Origin: Nitrosomonas sp. Nm84
Lineage (GTDB): Bacteria > Pseudomonadota > Gammaproteobacteria > Burkholderiales > Nitrosomonadaceae
Direction of reading: 5' to 3'
Assembly (NCBI RefSeq): GCF_003201565.1
Contig: NZ_QJJP01000005.1
Span: 62,001-126,000, forward strand
Length of the DNA stretch: 64,000 nt
The translations under genes and the position numbers were made by a program. Of this stretch, positions 44,300 through 52,800 are shown piece by piece (the stretch's first letter is position 1; each line of letters starts with the position of its first letter). The notes under the pieces are model-generated. The model made no database searches. It had not been told where the DNA came from and saw only the letters and a list, made by a program, of their open reading frames with translations.

Positions 44300-47113
44300 C
44301 TAATTCTTAGTATTGATAAGATACCTAATTAAATTATGTGTGTCATTAACTATTTTTGTTAATACTTGCGTAGATAATTGATGGTTGAAATGATCCAGAA
44401 TATAATTCAAGGTATTAAGTGCAGAAAATCTTTCTCCTATCTGACAGAGAAAATAGCCTTTATTGTACAGAGCTTTAGCCACAATTTCTTGCAAATTGGT
44501 ATGTTGTGCACTTGCATATTCTTCCATGATCTGATCGTAACAATTAATTCCTTCCTTGATTTTATTTTGTTGACAGAGAACATTGCCTCTATTAAAAAGT
44601 GCATTGGCAACTTGTATCTGTAGACTAAAAGCTGGGTTAGATTGAAATCGCTGAAGGACCTTATTATAGAATCTAATTGCCGTTTTAGTTTGCTTTAGAC
44701 TTAGATATGCATTACCCTTATTAACTAGTGCTTTAGCTACAGATTCCTGCAAATCCTCTTCCCTTGAGTCTTTAAAATTCCGTATGATCATGTTATAGAA
44801 TTTGATTGCTTTCTTGGGAAGGTCTTGCTGATGAAAAATATATCCTTTTTCAATATGTATCTTTGCAACATATTCTTGTAGACTAGGTTCTTTTGTATTA
44901 CCTAAATACTTTAAGACTTTATTAAAAATACCAAGAGCCTGATCAAATTCATTTAACTGTATAAAGGTTATGCCACTGTTATAAAGTGCTAAGGAAAAGT
45001 GTTTTTTATATCCGGGAATATGCTTGTTTTTTGTAATGTATTGACAAACATCGTTGATGAAATCAAATCCTTTTTGATATTCTTTTTTATGAAAGAATAT
45101 TCTTGCTAGAGCATTCAATGCAGTAGCTACTTGTTCTTGCAAATCAGGTTCTTTATTATCCTCGAAGTGCTCTACAAGTTTTGCATAGCATTTTATTGCG
45201 TTACCAGTTTCATCTAGCTCTTCAAACGCTTTCCCTTTGCCAATAAGTGCTTCGGTTATTTGAACCTGCATTCCGATTTTTTGTGTGTTATTTTGATACT
45301 GTACAACATCTTCATAACAATCTATCGCTTCGCGAAAACGACATTTATTAACCAAAGCAAGGCCTTTATTATTAAGAGCTATCGCAATTTGTTCTTGGAG
45401 CAAAAAGCTGTTTGTATTAATGAAGCGATTGATGACTTCATCATAACAATCTATTGCTAGTTGAAATTCATGGCTTAATGCAAATGCACTGCCTTTATTT
45501 ATGTAAGTTATTACAATCAATATCTCGGAAAATGGATATTGGGCATATGCATAACGCTGTATTACAGTGTCATAGCATTTTATAGCTTCGTCTATTTGCA
45601 TTAAATTTCTTAGAAAAAGGCCTTTGTTGGATAAAGCCTTGGCCACATATTCCTGAAAAACTGATCCTTTCTTATCACCGAAAAGCTTCACGAGGTAGTC
45701 ATAGCACTCAATTGCTTCATTGATTCGATTGAGTTCAAAAAGTGTGGTGCCTTTATTAAAAAGCGCAATAATAACCTGCTCCTGCATAACAAGTTCCTGT
45801 GAATCCAAGAAATTATTTGCTATTTCTTCCCAGAGCATTACAGCAGAGTTCATGTTGTTATAAAAGCGAAGTGCATATGCGAGTTGATTAAGACCTACTA
45901 TATCGCTATGTTTCGTTAGACTTTCTGCCAGTCTTTCCATGTCCGTTTGTAAGCTGCGGCCTTCTGGATAATAAAATTCACTTTCAGGTTTATTAATATA
46001 AGCAGCCTCTGGAATGATAGGATCTACATCTCTTGGAGACTTGATAAAGCCATTATTGACCAAAGTGTTCAAGCAGGCACGTGTTTTTGCTATATCAATG
46101 TTTTCTTCATTATGATCGAATATATCTTTAAGAACTGTTCTTATTCGTTGATGTGTTAAAGGTTTTATGAATGCAGCATACAACAATATGATTGAGCGTA
46201 AGCAGTTCTTTTCCAGGTCATTCATATGAAAAGCAAAGCGTATATGCATAAATTCAAAATGCTTATGCATACAGATTGAGCCGAGAGTCGGAAATTCGCG
46301 TGTTTCCGTTTCTCCGATGGCTCTCTTTAATTCTTCTTTTTGATCCTTTCCTGCAGGTTTTAATGTTAATTTGTGGTCAAATAACTGATAAAAATTATGC
46401 AATTGTCCTGTATTTGAAATAGCATCTTTAAGCTCTGGTCCATTTCGGCATGTTGCAGCTAGTACACATTGCTTTGTAATTTGCTTCAGGCGACTAAATA
46501 GATTATTTAAATCATGCGTATTGCTGTTGTAGTCACTAAGATCATCAAACAGCCACAGCACTTTCCTTCCTTCGAGCAACCTTAATGCCTCATCACTGGG
46601 CGATTTATTTGTAAGTAACTGAATAACTAAAAAATCATTTAATTTGCGCGTAACTTCGAATAAAGTGCGAGTTTTGCCCTCGGTTGGATTGCCGATTAAA
46701 AGTATGCTGGAGTCTTGCTCGAGTAAGTAGGCTAGATCTTGTTCGTCATAGAATGCGTTATTTTCAGAGATTGTGTCGTACGGAATTGCCTTGCGATTAA
46801 TATACGTAATGAAGTAGGGGCGATCCGAATTGTTAAGTTTTTCACCAGGTTGAGTCTCTCTAAACTGAAAATCTGCCGGTGTTAAGTGACTGGTTTCCTT
46901 AATTAACCGGTATTCATTCTCAAGTTCTTTTTGCGTTAGATTTTTTAAATGATCTTTACTAAATAAGGCAAATAGTGTTATGAAAAATAGAGTAAAACTA
47001 AAAACGATTGAGTCATTGAATAAATCTTTTGTGTGCTCTGCGAAATGAGTGATAAATAACCCGGAAAAAAATATTCCCCAAAAAATATAGAGTATGTTTT
47101 TAGTTATTTTCAT
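44300..47113 (-). CDS. Membrane-anchored P-loop (STAND-like) ATPase with about eleven TPR repeats
   Basis: A 937-residue protein. Two N-terminal transmembrane helices (about 7-25 and 35-52), a P-loop NTPase (Walker A GNPTEGKT at 141-148, Walker B KVLWLFDD at 184-191, then CVLAATCRNGPE), a winged-helix-like segment (about 290-370) and about eleven tetratricopeptide repeats from residue 430 to 920 (pattern ALxNKGxxLxxLxxxxEAIxCYDxV). STAND-type NTPases with repeat sensors act as switches in bacterial antiphage defence and signalling. The upstream gene on the same strand encodes a proteasome-like protein, a likely effector or partner. Function is inferred from architecture; the specific system is not one I recognise. 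Confidence 0.8.
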   Translation of the reverse strand: MKITKNILYIFWGIFFSGLFITHFAEHTKDLFNDSIVFSFTLFFITLFALFSKDHLKNLTQKELENEYRLIKETSHLTPADFQFRETQPGEKLNNSDRPYFITYINRKAIPYDTISENNAFYDEQDLAYLLEQDSSILLIGNPTEGKTRTLFEVTRKLNDFLVIQLLTNKSPSDEALRLLEGRKVLWLFDDLSDYNSNTHDLNNLFSRLKQITKQCVLAATCRNGPELKDAISNTGQLHNFYQLFDHKLTLKPAGKDQKEELKRAIGETETREFPTLGSICMHKHFEFMHIRFAFHMNDLEKNCLRSIILLYAAFIKPLTHQRIRTVLKDIFDHNEENIDIAKTRACLNTLVNNGFIKSPRDVDPIIPEAAYINKPESEFYYPEGRSLQTDMERLAESLTKHSDIVGLNQLAYALRFYNNMNSAVMLWEEIANNFLDSQELVMQEQVIIALFNKGTTLFELNRINEAIECYDYLVKLFGDKKGSVFQEYVAKALSNKGLFLRNLMQIDEAIKCYDTVIQRYAYAQYPFSEILIVITYINKGSAFALSHEFQLAIDCYDEVINRFINTNSFLLQEQIAIALNNKGLALVNKCRFREAIDCYEDVVQYQNNTQKIGMQVQITEALIGKGKAFEELDETGNAIKCYAKLVEHFEDNKEPDLQEQVATALNALARIFFHKKEYQKGFDFINDVCQYITKNKHIPGYKKHFSLALYNSGITFIQLNEFDQALGIFNKVLKYLGNTKEPSLQEYVAKIHIEKGYIFHQQDLPKKAIKFYNMIIRNFKDSREEDLQESVAKALVNKGNAYLSLKQTKTAIRFYNKVLQRFQSNPAFSLQIQVANALFNRGNVLCQQNKIKEGINCYDQIMEEYASAQHTNLQEIVAKALYNKGYFLCQIGERFSALNTLNYILDHFNHQLSTQVLTKIVNDTHNLIRYLINTKN

Positions 47114-47133
47114 TAAAAATTAATAAGACAGAT

Positions 47134-47169
47134 AAACAATGGATTATTTATCCAAATAATCCATTGTTT
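47134..47169. terminator. 16-bp perfect hairpin between the two genes of the candidate system
   Basis: AAACAATGGATTATTT pairs perfectly with AAATAATCCATTGTTT across a four-base loop. A T-run follows on the plus strand; on the minus strand the tail is weaker (TTTATC). It lies 21 bases upstream of the TPR gene and may attenuate read-through from the Ntn-like gene. Confidence 0.65.
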
Positions 47170-47259
47170 TTTAGACTGATGTCGTACTGCAGTGAAAATG
47201 GCGGCCTGATTTGAAAAAAATACACTCCACTTTTTTATGCTCTCCATATTTTCTTGACG

Positions 47260-48198
47260 TTATTTGTTTCTGGTGACGATATCTTTTTTAAAAATACCTT
47301 CTTTAAACGTAGTGTAAACGGATGGTTTGTCTATTGCGAAACTACCACTTTCTGAGACTTCATCTATCGTTTTATTGAGGAATTTATATAATGCGTCACC
47401 AGGTGATACCTTTGTGTTTAGTGCATCCTCAAAGTGTTTTTGTGCCTTATCCTCAAATTGTTTCCGCATTCCTATAACAGCCACTTTGTTTTCTAATATT
47501 TTTTCACCCTTTACGAATACTTCTAGCATTCCATCTACTAATTTTTTATCCATTCTATAAACATATAATTGGTGTTGATTAGTTGCAGGACAATGGACGC
47601 CAGCAATGAATTCTGTGTGCATATTCTTAATCGATTCAGGTGTTAATTGATACTTTCTTGCAGAAGATATTGCTTTATTAATTGAGTACTCAATAATGTC
47701 TAATATATATTCTGCAGTAAGAATCTTGTCGTAATGACGATCAAGAAACATCTCAGTGCTCCAAGTCATATTTTGGGCACTCTTTAAAATATTTTCCTGA
47801 CAATGCATTTGAACAATATACTTTCCAGGTTCATCACTATTTGGCCCGTATTGATAACTAATCTGTAGCTTGCTAAGATGTTCTGTAATGTTATTTAAAA
47901 CGTGACTTGCGATAAGTGTGCTTCCCGCAAATGCAATAAAGCAATTTGATTCAAGGTAAACTTCAAAATAGTCGCGGAATTCTTCACGAACAAAATAAGG
48001 TTTCCATAGTTTTATCGCGACTGGATGTATCTTTCGAAGCCCACTAAGTATTGGCGTAACACCATTTGAGCCCATTACGGTTATTACAGAATCAGCAACA
48101 GCAAATAGTCCATCTACTCCTAGCTCTGATTCCATATCACCCCAAACTTTACTCCAGGGATCTTCTTTAATTTCGTATCCTGCAATGATTAGTGTCAT
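47260..48198 (-). CDS. Proteasome-like (Ntn-hydrolase-like) protein
   Basis: A 312-residue protein beginning MTLIIAGYEI. Thr2 would become the N-terminal nucleophile after Met removal. GLFAVADSVIT (Asp36) resembles the Asp17 segment of proteasome beta subunits and HslV, LRKIHPV (Lys56) the Lys33 segment, and FIAFAGSTLIASHV (about 88-101) the Gly47-helix segment. Spacings are larger than in HslV, so insertions would be needed. Such a protein could be a protease; it lies 146 bases upstream of the P-loop/TPR gene on the same strand. The fold is a by-eye proposal. Confidence 0.6.
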   Translation of the reverse strand: MTLIIAGYEIKEDPWSKVWGDMESELGVDGLFAVADSVITVMGSNGVTPILSGLRKIHPVAIKLWKPYFVREEFRDYFEVYLESNCFIAFAGSTLIASHVLNNITEHLSKLQISYQYGPNSDEPGKYIVQMHCQENILKSAQNMTWSTEMFLDRHYDKILTAEYILDIIEYSINKAISSARKYQLTPESIKNMHTEFIAGVHCPATNQHQLYVYRMDKKLVDGMLEVFVKGEKILENKVAVIGMRKQFEDKAQKHFEDALNTKVSPGDALYKFLNKTIDEVSESGSFAIDKPSVYTTFKEGIFKKDIVTRNK

Positions 48199-48590
48199 TA
48201 TTTCTATTAAAACATTTGTAATAATGCGGAAATAGTATTTATTTCGCTCAGATTGTAATGTACAAATAATTTTCTAATAATAATGCATAAGCTATACCCC
48301 AGATCAATGAATTCATATTTAAACCGATTAAAGGCCTAAAAAGCACTTAAGCATTATTAGTTTACTAGTCTTCTAGCCCAAGGGTCGCGCCGCCGACCGG
48401 CGCGAAGGGTAAGACCCCAATAGGGGCATGTTGCCCGTTCCCTACCGTGATTCTTCTTTATCCTGACTTCCTCTTATTGCTAAACGCAGTAAATTTATTT
48501 TTATAAGATATAATTTTGAAATTGTTTCGGAATTATTAAACGCATAGTGCTTTTATTCGTGTTGATAGACCGTCAATATTGAGGTGTATA
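48199..48590. other. Gene-free stretch with a GC-rich hairpin
   Basis: AT-rich DNA upstream of the Ntn-like gene (its promoter should be here), then a GC-rich island at 48380-48450 with CGCGCCGCCGACCGGCGCG, which can fold. No gene seen. The island differs in composition from its surroundings. Confidence 0.4.
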
Positions 48591-48943
48591 TTGAAGAATA
48601 ATTTATTGATTGCAGCGAATAATGTCAATGGACGTGTTTACAAGCCGTCCGGGAGCTTGCTATCGGTAGGGGAAATGTCAGAAGCCGCTTGCTAGTAGTA
48701 GCAAGTATTTTATTGCCACTACGAATTGACGAATTTCCTGCGGATCTTCAAAGAGTATTTTGTGGCATTATGAATCAGATAACAAAATATGAACCTGTCG
48801 CCAATGAAGGAAGAATAGAAGCAACTTTATATCGAATTAGGAACTCAACAGGCGAGAAAATTGCTATACGTATTTTCATTATTCATGCCAAGCTTCAAGA
48901 AATCCGCGGCCATTCTTATTTGTACTTACAATCTTGGTCGTAA
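48591..48943 (+). pseudogene. Unrecognised small gene, probably frameshifted
   Basis: A TTG start at 48591 with a good ribosome-binding sequence (GAGGTG, spaced five bases) opens a 34-codon frame (KNNLLIAANNVNGRVYKPSGS) that stops at GCTTGCTAG. A second frame from 48689 (LVVASILLPLRIDEFPADLQ) continues for 84 codons. A one-base change at the TAGTAGTAG run (about 48692-48700) would join them into one protein of about 116 residues. Function unknown; it precedes the PIN-like gene by 43 bases on the same strand. Confidence 0.4.
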
Positions 48944-48985
48944 TGTCAGGATGCAATTTTTTATATTTATTAAAATTAATAACTT

Positions 48986-50185
48986 ATGTTGGTAACTCAT
49001 GTTTTGGGAGATTGTCCAAAGTGTAGAGGAAAGTTGCAATATGGAAATGTAACTGTAAAAGGATTTGGTGTTCTCCGTGGATGTGAGAACTGCAGTTACA
49101 GTATCACAATCCCCCTCCCTAAAATTAAAAAAAAGATTCTTTATCTTGATCAGTTCTTCTTTAGTAGCGCATTCAAGAAGCATGATCCTAGATTTGTTAA
49201 AGCCGCTGGGCGAATTCGTGAGATTTCAGCTAGCCAGCTTTTAGTTGTCCCTTTCTCAACAATTCACGAAGATGAAACACATCAGTGGAGAGGCTTCGAC
49301 GGCAAGAATAAAGAGGACTTAATGGAATTCATAAAATCCACTTCACGAGGCCATCAGTTTAAGCTGGCCTATGACGTGGAGGAATCACAAATTCTTAAAG
49401 CATTCCAAGTATTTCTTGCCAACAAGCCGGAGATATTCGATCTTGAAGAGCGTATTGCTATTGATCCCGATGTTCATGAGTGGGACGATTACTTTAGAAT
49501 TGATGTAGGTCGCTATTTGGGTGATATTGAATTAATACGTAGCCTAAAGAATCAGTCCGTCGAGACTCTTGTCGACCTTTTCCCCGGCTGGAGGATATCT
49601 ACAACCACTTTCGATCAAAATGTTAAGCTTGAAATGCAGGAGGCTGCAAAGAGCTATATGGAATCTTATTTTAAATATATAGCTCGTATTGCATCTGGTG
49701 ATGTTAACGCTCTATTTGATTCGCCAATTACTTCACAAGTCGTTCAATTACTACTTTTCTGCTTTTCTAAAGAAATTCCTCAAGATCAGCAATGGAGGAA
49801 AATATCTGATTTTTTTATTTCACCACACTTCTCGGAGATACCGCATCTATGGATTTCTGCGAGAATTTTTGCAGTACTTAAAAAGAAACTGAAACAAGGC
49901 GCATACACAAATCGAGATCGCGCGCTGACACATTTTAAGGGTTTTTTTAAGGATATTAGTCATATTGCCACGTATGCTCCTTACTGTGACGCTTTTGTAA
50001 TGGATAATGCAATGGCATCTATCGTTGCCGATCCTGATATTCATTTAGAAAGTAGATACGGAACAAAAATTTTTAGTCTAAACAATTGGGAGCAGCTTTT
50101 TATATGGCTGGATGATTTGGAAGCCAGTATGTCTCAAGAACATCGTGAAGGTTTGATTGCAGCTTATCCATCGACTTCGCTTTAG
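48986..50185 (+). CDS. Zinc-ribbon plus PIN-like domain protein
   Basis: A 399-residue protein. The N-terminus carries CPKC (10-13) and CENC (33-36), a zinc ribbon. ILYLDQFFFSS (Asp55) starts what looks like a PIN-like nuclease domain, and its end, ISHIATYAPYCDAFVMDN (about 322-339), has the acidic pair expected of PIN folds. The long middle is helical. PIN proteins cut RNA and include many toxins and defence effectors. The family call is by eye and the substrate is unknown. Confidence 0.6.
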   Translation: MLVTHVLGDCPKCRGKLQYGNVTVKGFGVLRGCENCSYSITIPLPKIKKKILYLDQFFFSSAFKKHDPRFVKAAGRIREISASQLLVVPFSTIHEDETHQWRGFDGKNKEDLMEFIKSTSRGHQFKLAYDVEESQILKAFQVFLANKPEIFDLEERIAIDPDVHEWDDYFRIDVGRYLGDIELIRSLKNQSVETLVDLFPGWRISTTTFDQNVKLEMQEAAKSYMESYFKYIARIASGDVNALFDSPITSQVVQLLLFCFSKEIPQDQQWRKISDFFISPHFSEIPHLWISARIFAVLKKKLKQGAYTNRDRALTHFKGFFKDISHIATYAPYCDAFVMDNAMASIVADPDIHLESRYGTKIFSLNNWEQLFIWLDDLEASMSQEHREGLIAAYPSTSL

Positions 50186-50312
50186 CATGAATGCGATTAT
50201 TTTAAATAATATATAACAAGTTACCATAATAATAATCGGGTTTATATTTCTTTTTGCCTGCCGCTAAATACCTTTTAATTTTAACACTCTGAATTCTCCT
50301 GAATGAACACCT

Positions 50313-50540
50313 ATGTTTTCGAGACTTAACAATTTTTATTGGTTCATACGATATACACGTAACAGTTCAGAAAAAAGAAAATATTATCGCTATGCAGCAA
50401 AGGAAAAAAAACGCCTGATTGAATCAGGCGTTGATATGGAATATCTAAGACTTTATTGCCGAGCGCTTAGTAGCCGACAAAATCAGCACGTCGAGAGTAG
50501 GTTAGAATGTTACCGAAAAGACCATTTTGTAAGTAATTGA
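50313..50540 (+). CDS. Small basic hypothetical protein
   Basis: A 75-residue, Arg/Tyr-rich frame (MFSRLNNFYWFIRYTRNSSE; YRYAAKEKKRLIESGVDMEYL). No family recognised and only a weak ribosome-binding sequence. The stretch on both sides (50186-50312 and 50541-50788) is AT-rich without genes. Confidence 0.4.
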   Translation: MFSRLNNFYWFIRYTRNSSEKRKYYRYAAKEKKRLIESGVDMEYLRLYCRALSSRQNQHVESRLECYRKDHFVSN

Positions 50541-50788
50541 ATATTAATACTATTATATTTCTAATTTAACATAAAAAAGATTATCGGCAATTGAGATTAT
50601 TGATACTAAGCATTTGATTATAAATTAATAACCAGTTGTTTGATAATCTATAAGCTAAAAATATAACAAGTTTTTAGGATAAAAATCCGCTTCCCGATTT
50701 TAGTTTTCCGACTTACCCAACGATCAACCATTGACGGCTAAATGCTTAGTCATAATGTCTTAAAACGCGAATTCCCATCCTTTACTCT

Positions 50789-51220
50789 TCATAAATCAGA
50801 ACTTCTTTGAATAACGCCCAAGGCCTTAACGCGATCTAACAGATCATTAGTCAAAGTAATCAGTTCTTTAAGTAATTGTGCATCAATATCCATATGCCCT
50901 TCATACTCGGCAAGGTTACGGCGGCGATGGCATTGATCCAATACCCGACATTTATCATTTTCCAACCCGACGGTATGCTGCAAGCATTGAAAAACAATAT
51001 AGCGCTTATCAGAGCGATAGCCGTGCCAACGTAGAGCAGCCAAAGCCAATGCATGTGCCGCTCCATAAGCCAAAGAAAATTGACTATCTAATGACAAACC
51101 TTGCAGCTTGACATCCTGCAATTTAGTGGTGGCTGCCAATACCATACCATCAAACTCCACTTGGTTGGGCGGCTCACGATTAAGCGCTTTTATGGTAACG
51201 AGATTATCTAATGCTTCCAT
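50789..51220 (-). CDS. HEPN-domain protein (toxin half of an MNT/HEPN pair)
   Basis: A 143-residue all-helical protein with SLAYGAAHALALAALRWHGYR and the C-terminal RRRNLAEYEG, a variant of the HEPN RxxxxH-type active motif (R-N-x-A-E-Y). HEPN proteins of this kind are RNA-targeting toxins controlled by a nucleotidyltransferase partner. It lies three bases downstream of that partner. Confidence 0.82.
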   Translation of the reverse strand: MEALDNLVTIKALNREPPNQVEFDGMVLAATTKLQDVKLQGLSLDSQFSLAYGAAHALALAALRWHGYRSDKRYIVFQCLQHTVGLENDKCRVLDQCHRRRNLAEYEGHMDIDAQLLKELITLTNDLLDRVKALGVIQRSSDL

Positions 51221-51223
51221 TAA

Positions 51224-51829
51224 CTACTCGCCTTTCATTCCTACTGTTATGTAATCGCCCATCAACCACAGCTTGGGTTGTTCCATAACACGTGTAATAA
51301 AAGGCTGATGATTATTTTTCCGGTCAGTAAATTCTGCAACCGTATACACGGTCGGATTAATGGTCCTGCCCAGTTGTTTTTCTGCGGGTGCTAAAAGCCC
51401 CATTATTTCGCTATAACTCACATTATCACCAATCAACATCAGATCAATGTCACTAGCTGCGTGCTCGGTGCCTTGGGCTATCGAGCCATAAATAAAAGCA
51501 CTGCTTAGTTGTGGCAACAGCGGCGCTAAAGCTGTCTTGATAATATCCACGACCCCAAACGTTTTTTGAGTAATTGCCTTTAATTCATTAAAGATCGGAT
51601 TATCTGCATTAGCCTGGTAATGGTTCTGGTTACCTTGGCGAGACACCGTCAGCAGGCCAGCCGAACATAATTTTTCTAGCTCTCGATTCACAGAACCCTT
51701 ACCTACAGCGGCTAGCCGCACGATCTCGTTTAAATAATAGGTTCGCTCGGGTTTGCCATACAGCAAACCCAATACTCGTCGTTGGGTTTTGGTAAACAGG
51801 GCATCACCAATAGCAGAACTGCTCATCAC
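51224..51829 (-). CDS. MNT nucleotidyltransferase with N-terminal winged HTH (antitoxin half)
   Basis: A 201-residue protein. An N-terminal winged helix (about 10-70; RTYYLNEIVRLAAVGKGSVNRELEKL, cut) precedes a minimal nucleotidyltransferase domain with YGSIAQGT (114-121) and SDIDLML (126-132; Asp127, Asp129). MNT antitoxins modify HEPN toxins; the fused HTH suggests that it also regulates the operon. Confidence 0.85.
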   Translation of the reverse strand: MMSSSAIGDALFTKTQRRVLGLLYGKPERTYYLNEIVRLAAVGKGSVNRELEKLCSAGLLTVSRQGNQNHYQANADNPIFNELKAITQKTFGVVDIIKTALAPLLPQLSSAFIYGSIAQGTEHAASDIDLMLIGDNVSYSEIMGLLAPAEKQLGRTINPTVYTVAEFTDRKNNHQPFITRVMEQPKLWLMGDYITVGMKGE

Positions 51830-51836
51830 TTACCTA

Positions 51837-52463
51837 TCAAAAAGTCCCATTATGAGTACTATAGACCCCTTTTTGAGACTTATCAAGAGAGTTTATGCTT
51901 CTGTCATGGCTCATGCCAGTGAAATTGGTCCATATTCGATGTCCCAGCTCATCGAGGTGATGGTTCTCATCGACCGCAAGATGCAATTTACGCCAAGTGC
52001 GCCGGGCCGCAACGTCATGCTTTTCCTGGTGCCAGTCGTCCTTGCCGTAAACCTTGAGACCGGTTGAATCAACAATAACAAGACTACCCGGTTCCATCGC
52101 TTTGGTTAGGGTATGCTGAGGTAACTTAATGCTGCGCCTGGACAGGCTACTGAAGTCAGGAATGGTGATGTCAACTTTCATGATACCGGCAAGCGAGTTC
52201 ATGAAACCTTCGGTTTGACGTAAGGGCAGATGAAAGACCTGGCGGATAAATAGAGCTGTTTCTATGGCGAGATTAGAATATTCCTGCGGCCTGCCTCGAG
52301 CTCCCGTTCTGGTGGGGCGCCACTCAGCAATTGCCGCTTCCGTAAACCAAATCGTGATATCACCCCGTCGCCGCAATCCGTTGTTATACTCATGCCAGTT
52401 CGTCACTTTATAACGAGATTCTTCGATCTTATGACGGCGACTTTCGTTGTGTTTATAAGGCAT
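51837..52463 (-). pseudogene. IS5-family transposase, truncated
   Basis: A 208-residue frame matching the N-terminal two thirds of an IS5-type transposase (NWHEYNNGLRRRGDITIWF; FHLPLRQTEGFMNSLAGIM; LVIVDSTGLKVYG, holding the first catalytic Asp; WRKLHLAVDENHH). After DENHH the family similarity stops and an unrelated 40-residue tail follows, so the 3' part was lost by rearrangement eight bases from the MNT gene. Confidence 0.85.
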
Positions 52464-52553
52464 TGGCTTCTCTGCAGGTGAAATCCTGCAGAATTATGCC
52501 AGATGTGCCATCTTTTTACCGACAGTTCGATTTATTCAACAACGCCAGTCAAT

Positions 52554-52768
52554 ATGAGTCTACGCAAAGTCAGCAAAAGCCGTGGATCGTTTCCTAACGA
52601 TGAAGCTGTGATCAAATTGTTCTATTTGGCACTCATTCAATATCGCCAAAAAATGGTCTATGCCACTAAGAGATTGCAAACCTGCACTCAATAGGTTTAC
52701 TATCCAATTTAAAGAAAGAATGCCTCGGCATTATTAACCGCCGTTTACACAAAATCAAGGACACCCTC
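52554..52768 (+). pseudogene. IS256-family element, 3' fragment with right terminal repeat
   Basis: The last part of an IS256-family transposase is visible (SLRKVSKSRGSFPNDEAVIKL), but the frame slips at CAAAAAATGG (about 52648); in the shifted frame it continues KWSMPLRD ... LNRFTIQFKERMP and stops at about 52736. A terminal repeat follows (52741-52768) whose complement GAGGGTGTCCTTGATTTTGT resembles the left end at 19110. This is a relic of the same IS type. Confidence 0.8.
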
Positions 52769-52800
52769 CGTTTCGGCATGATCCTGGCTAAAAGTTATTT

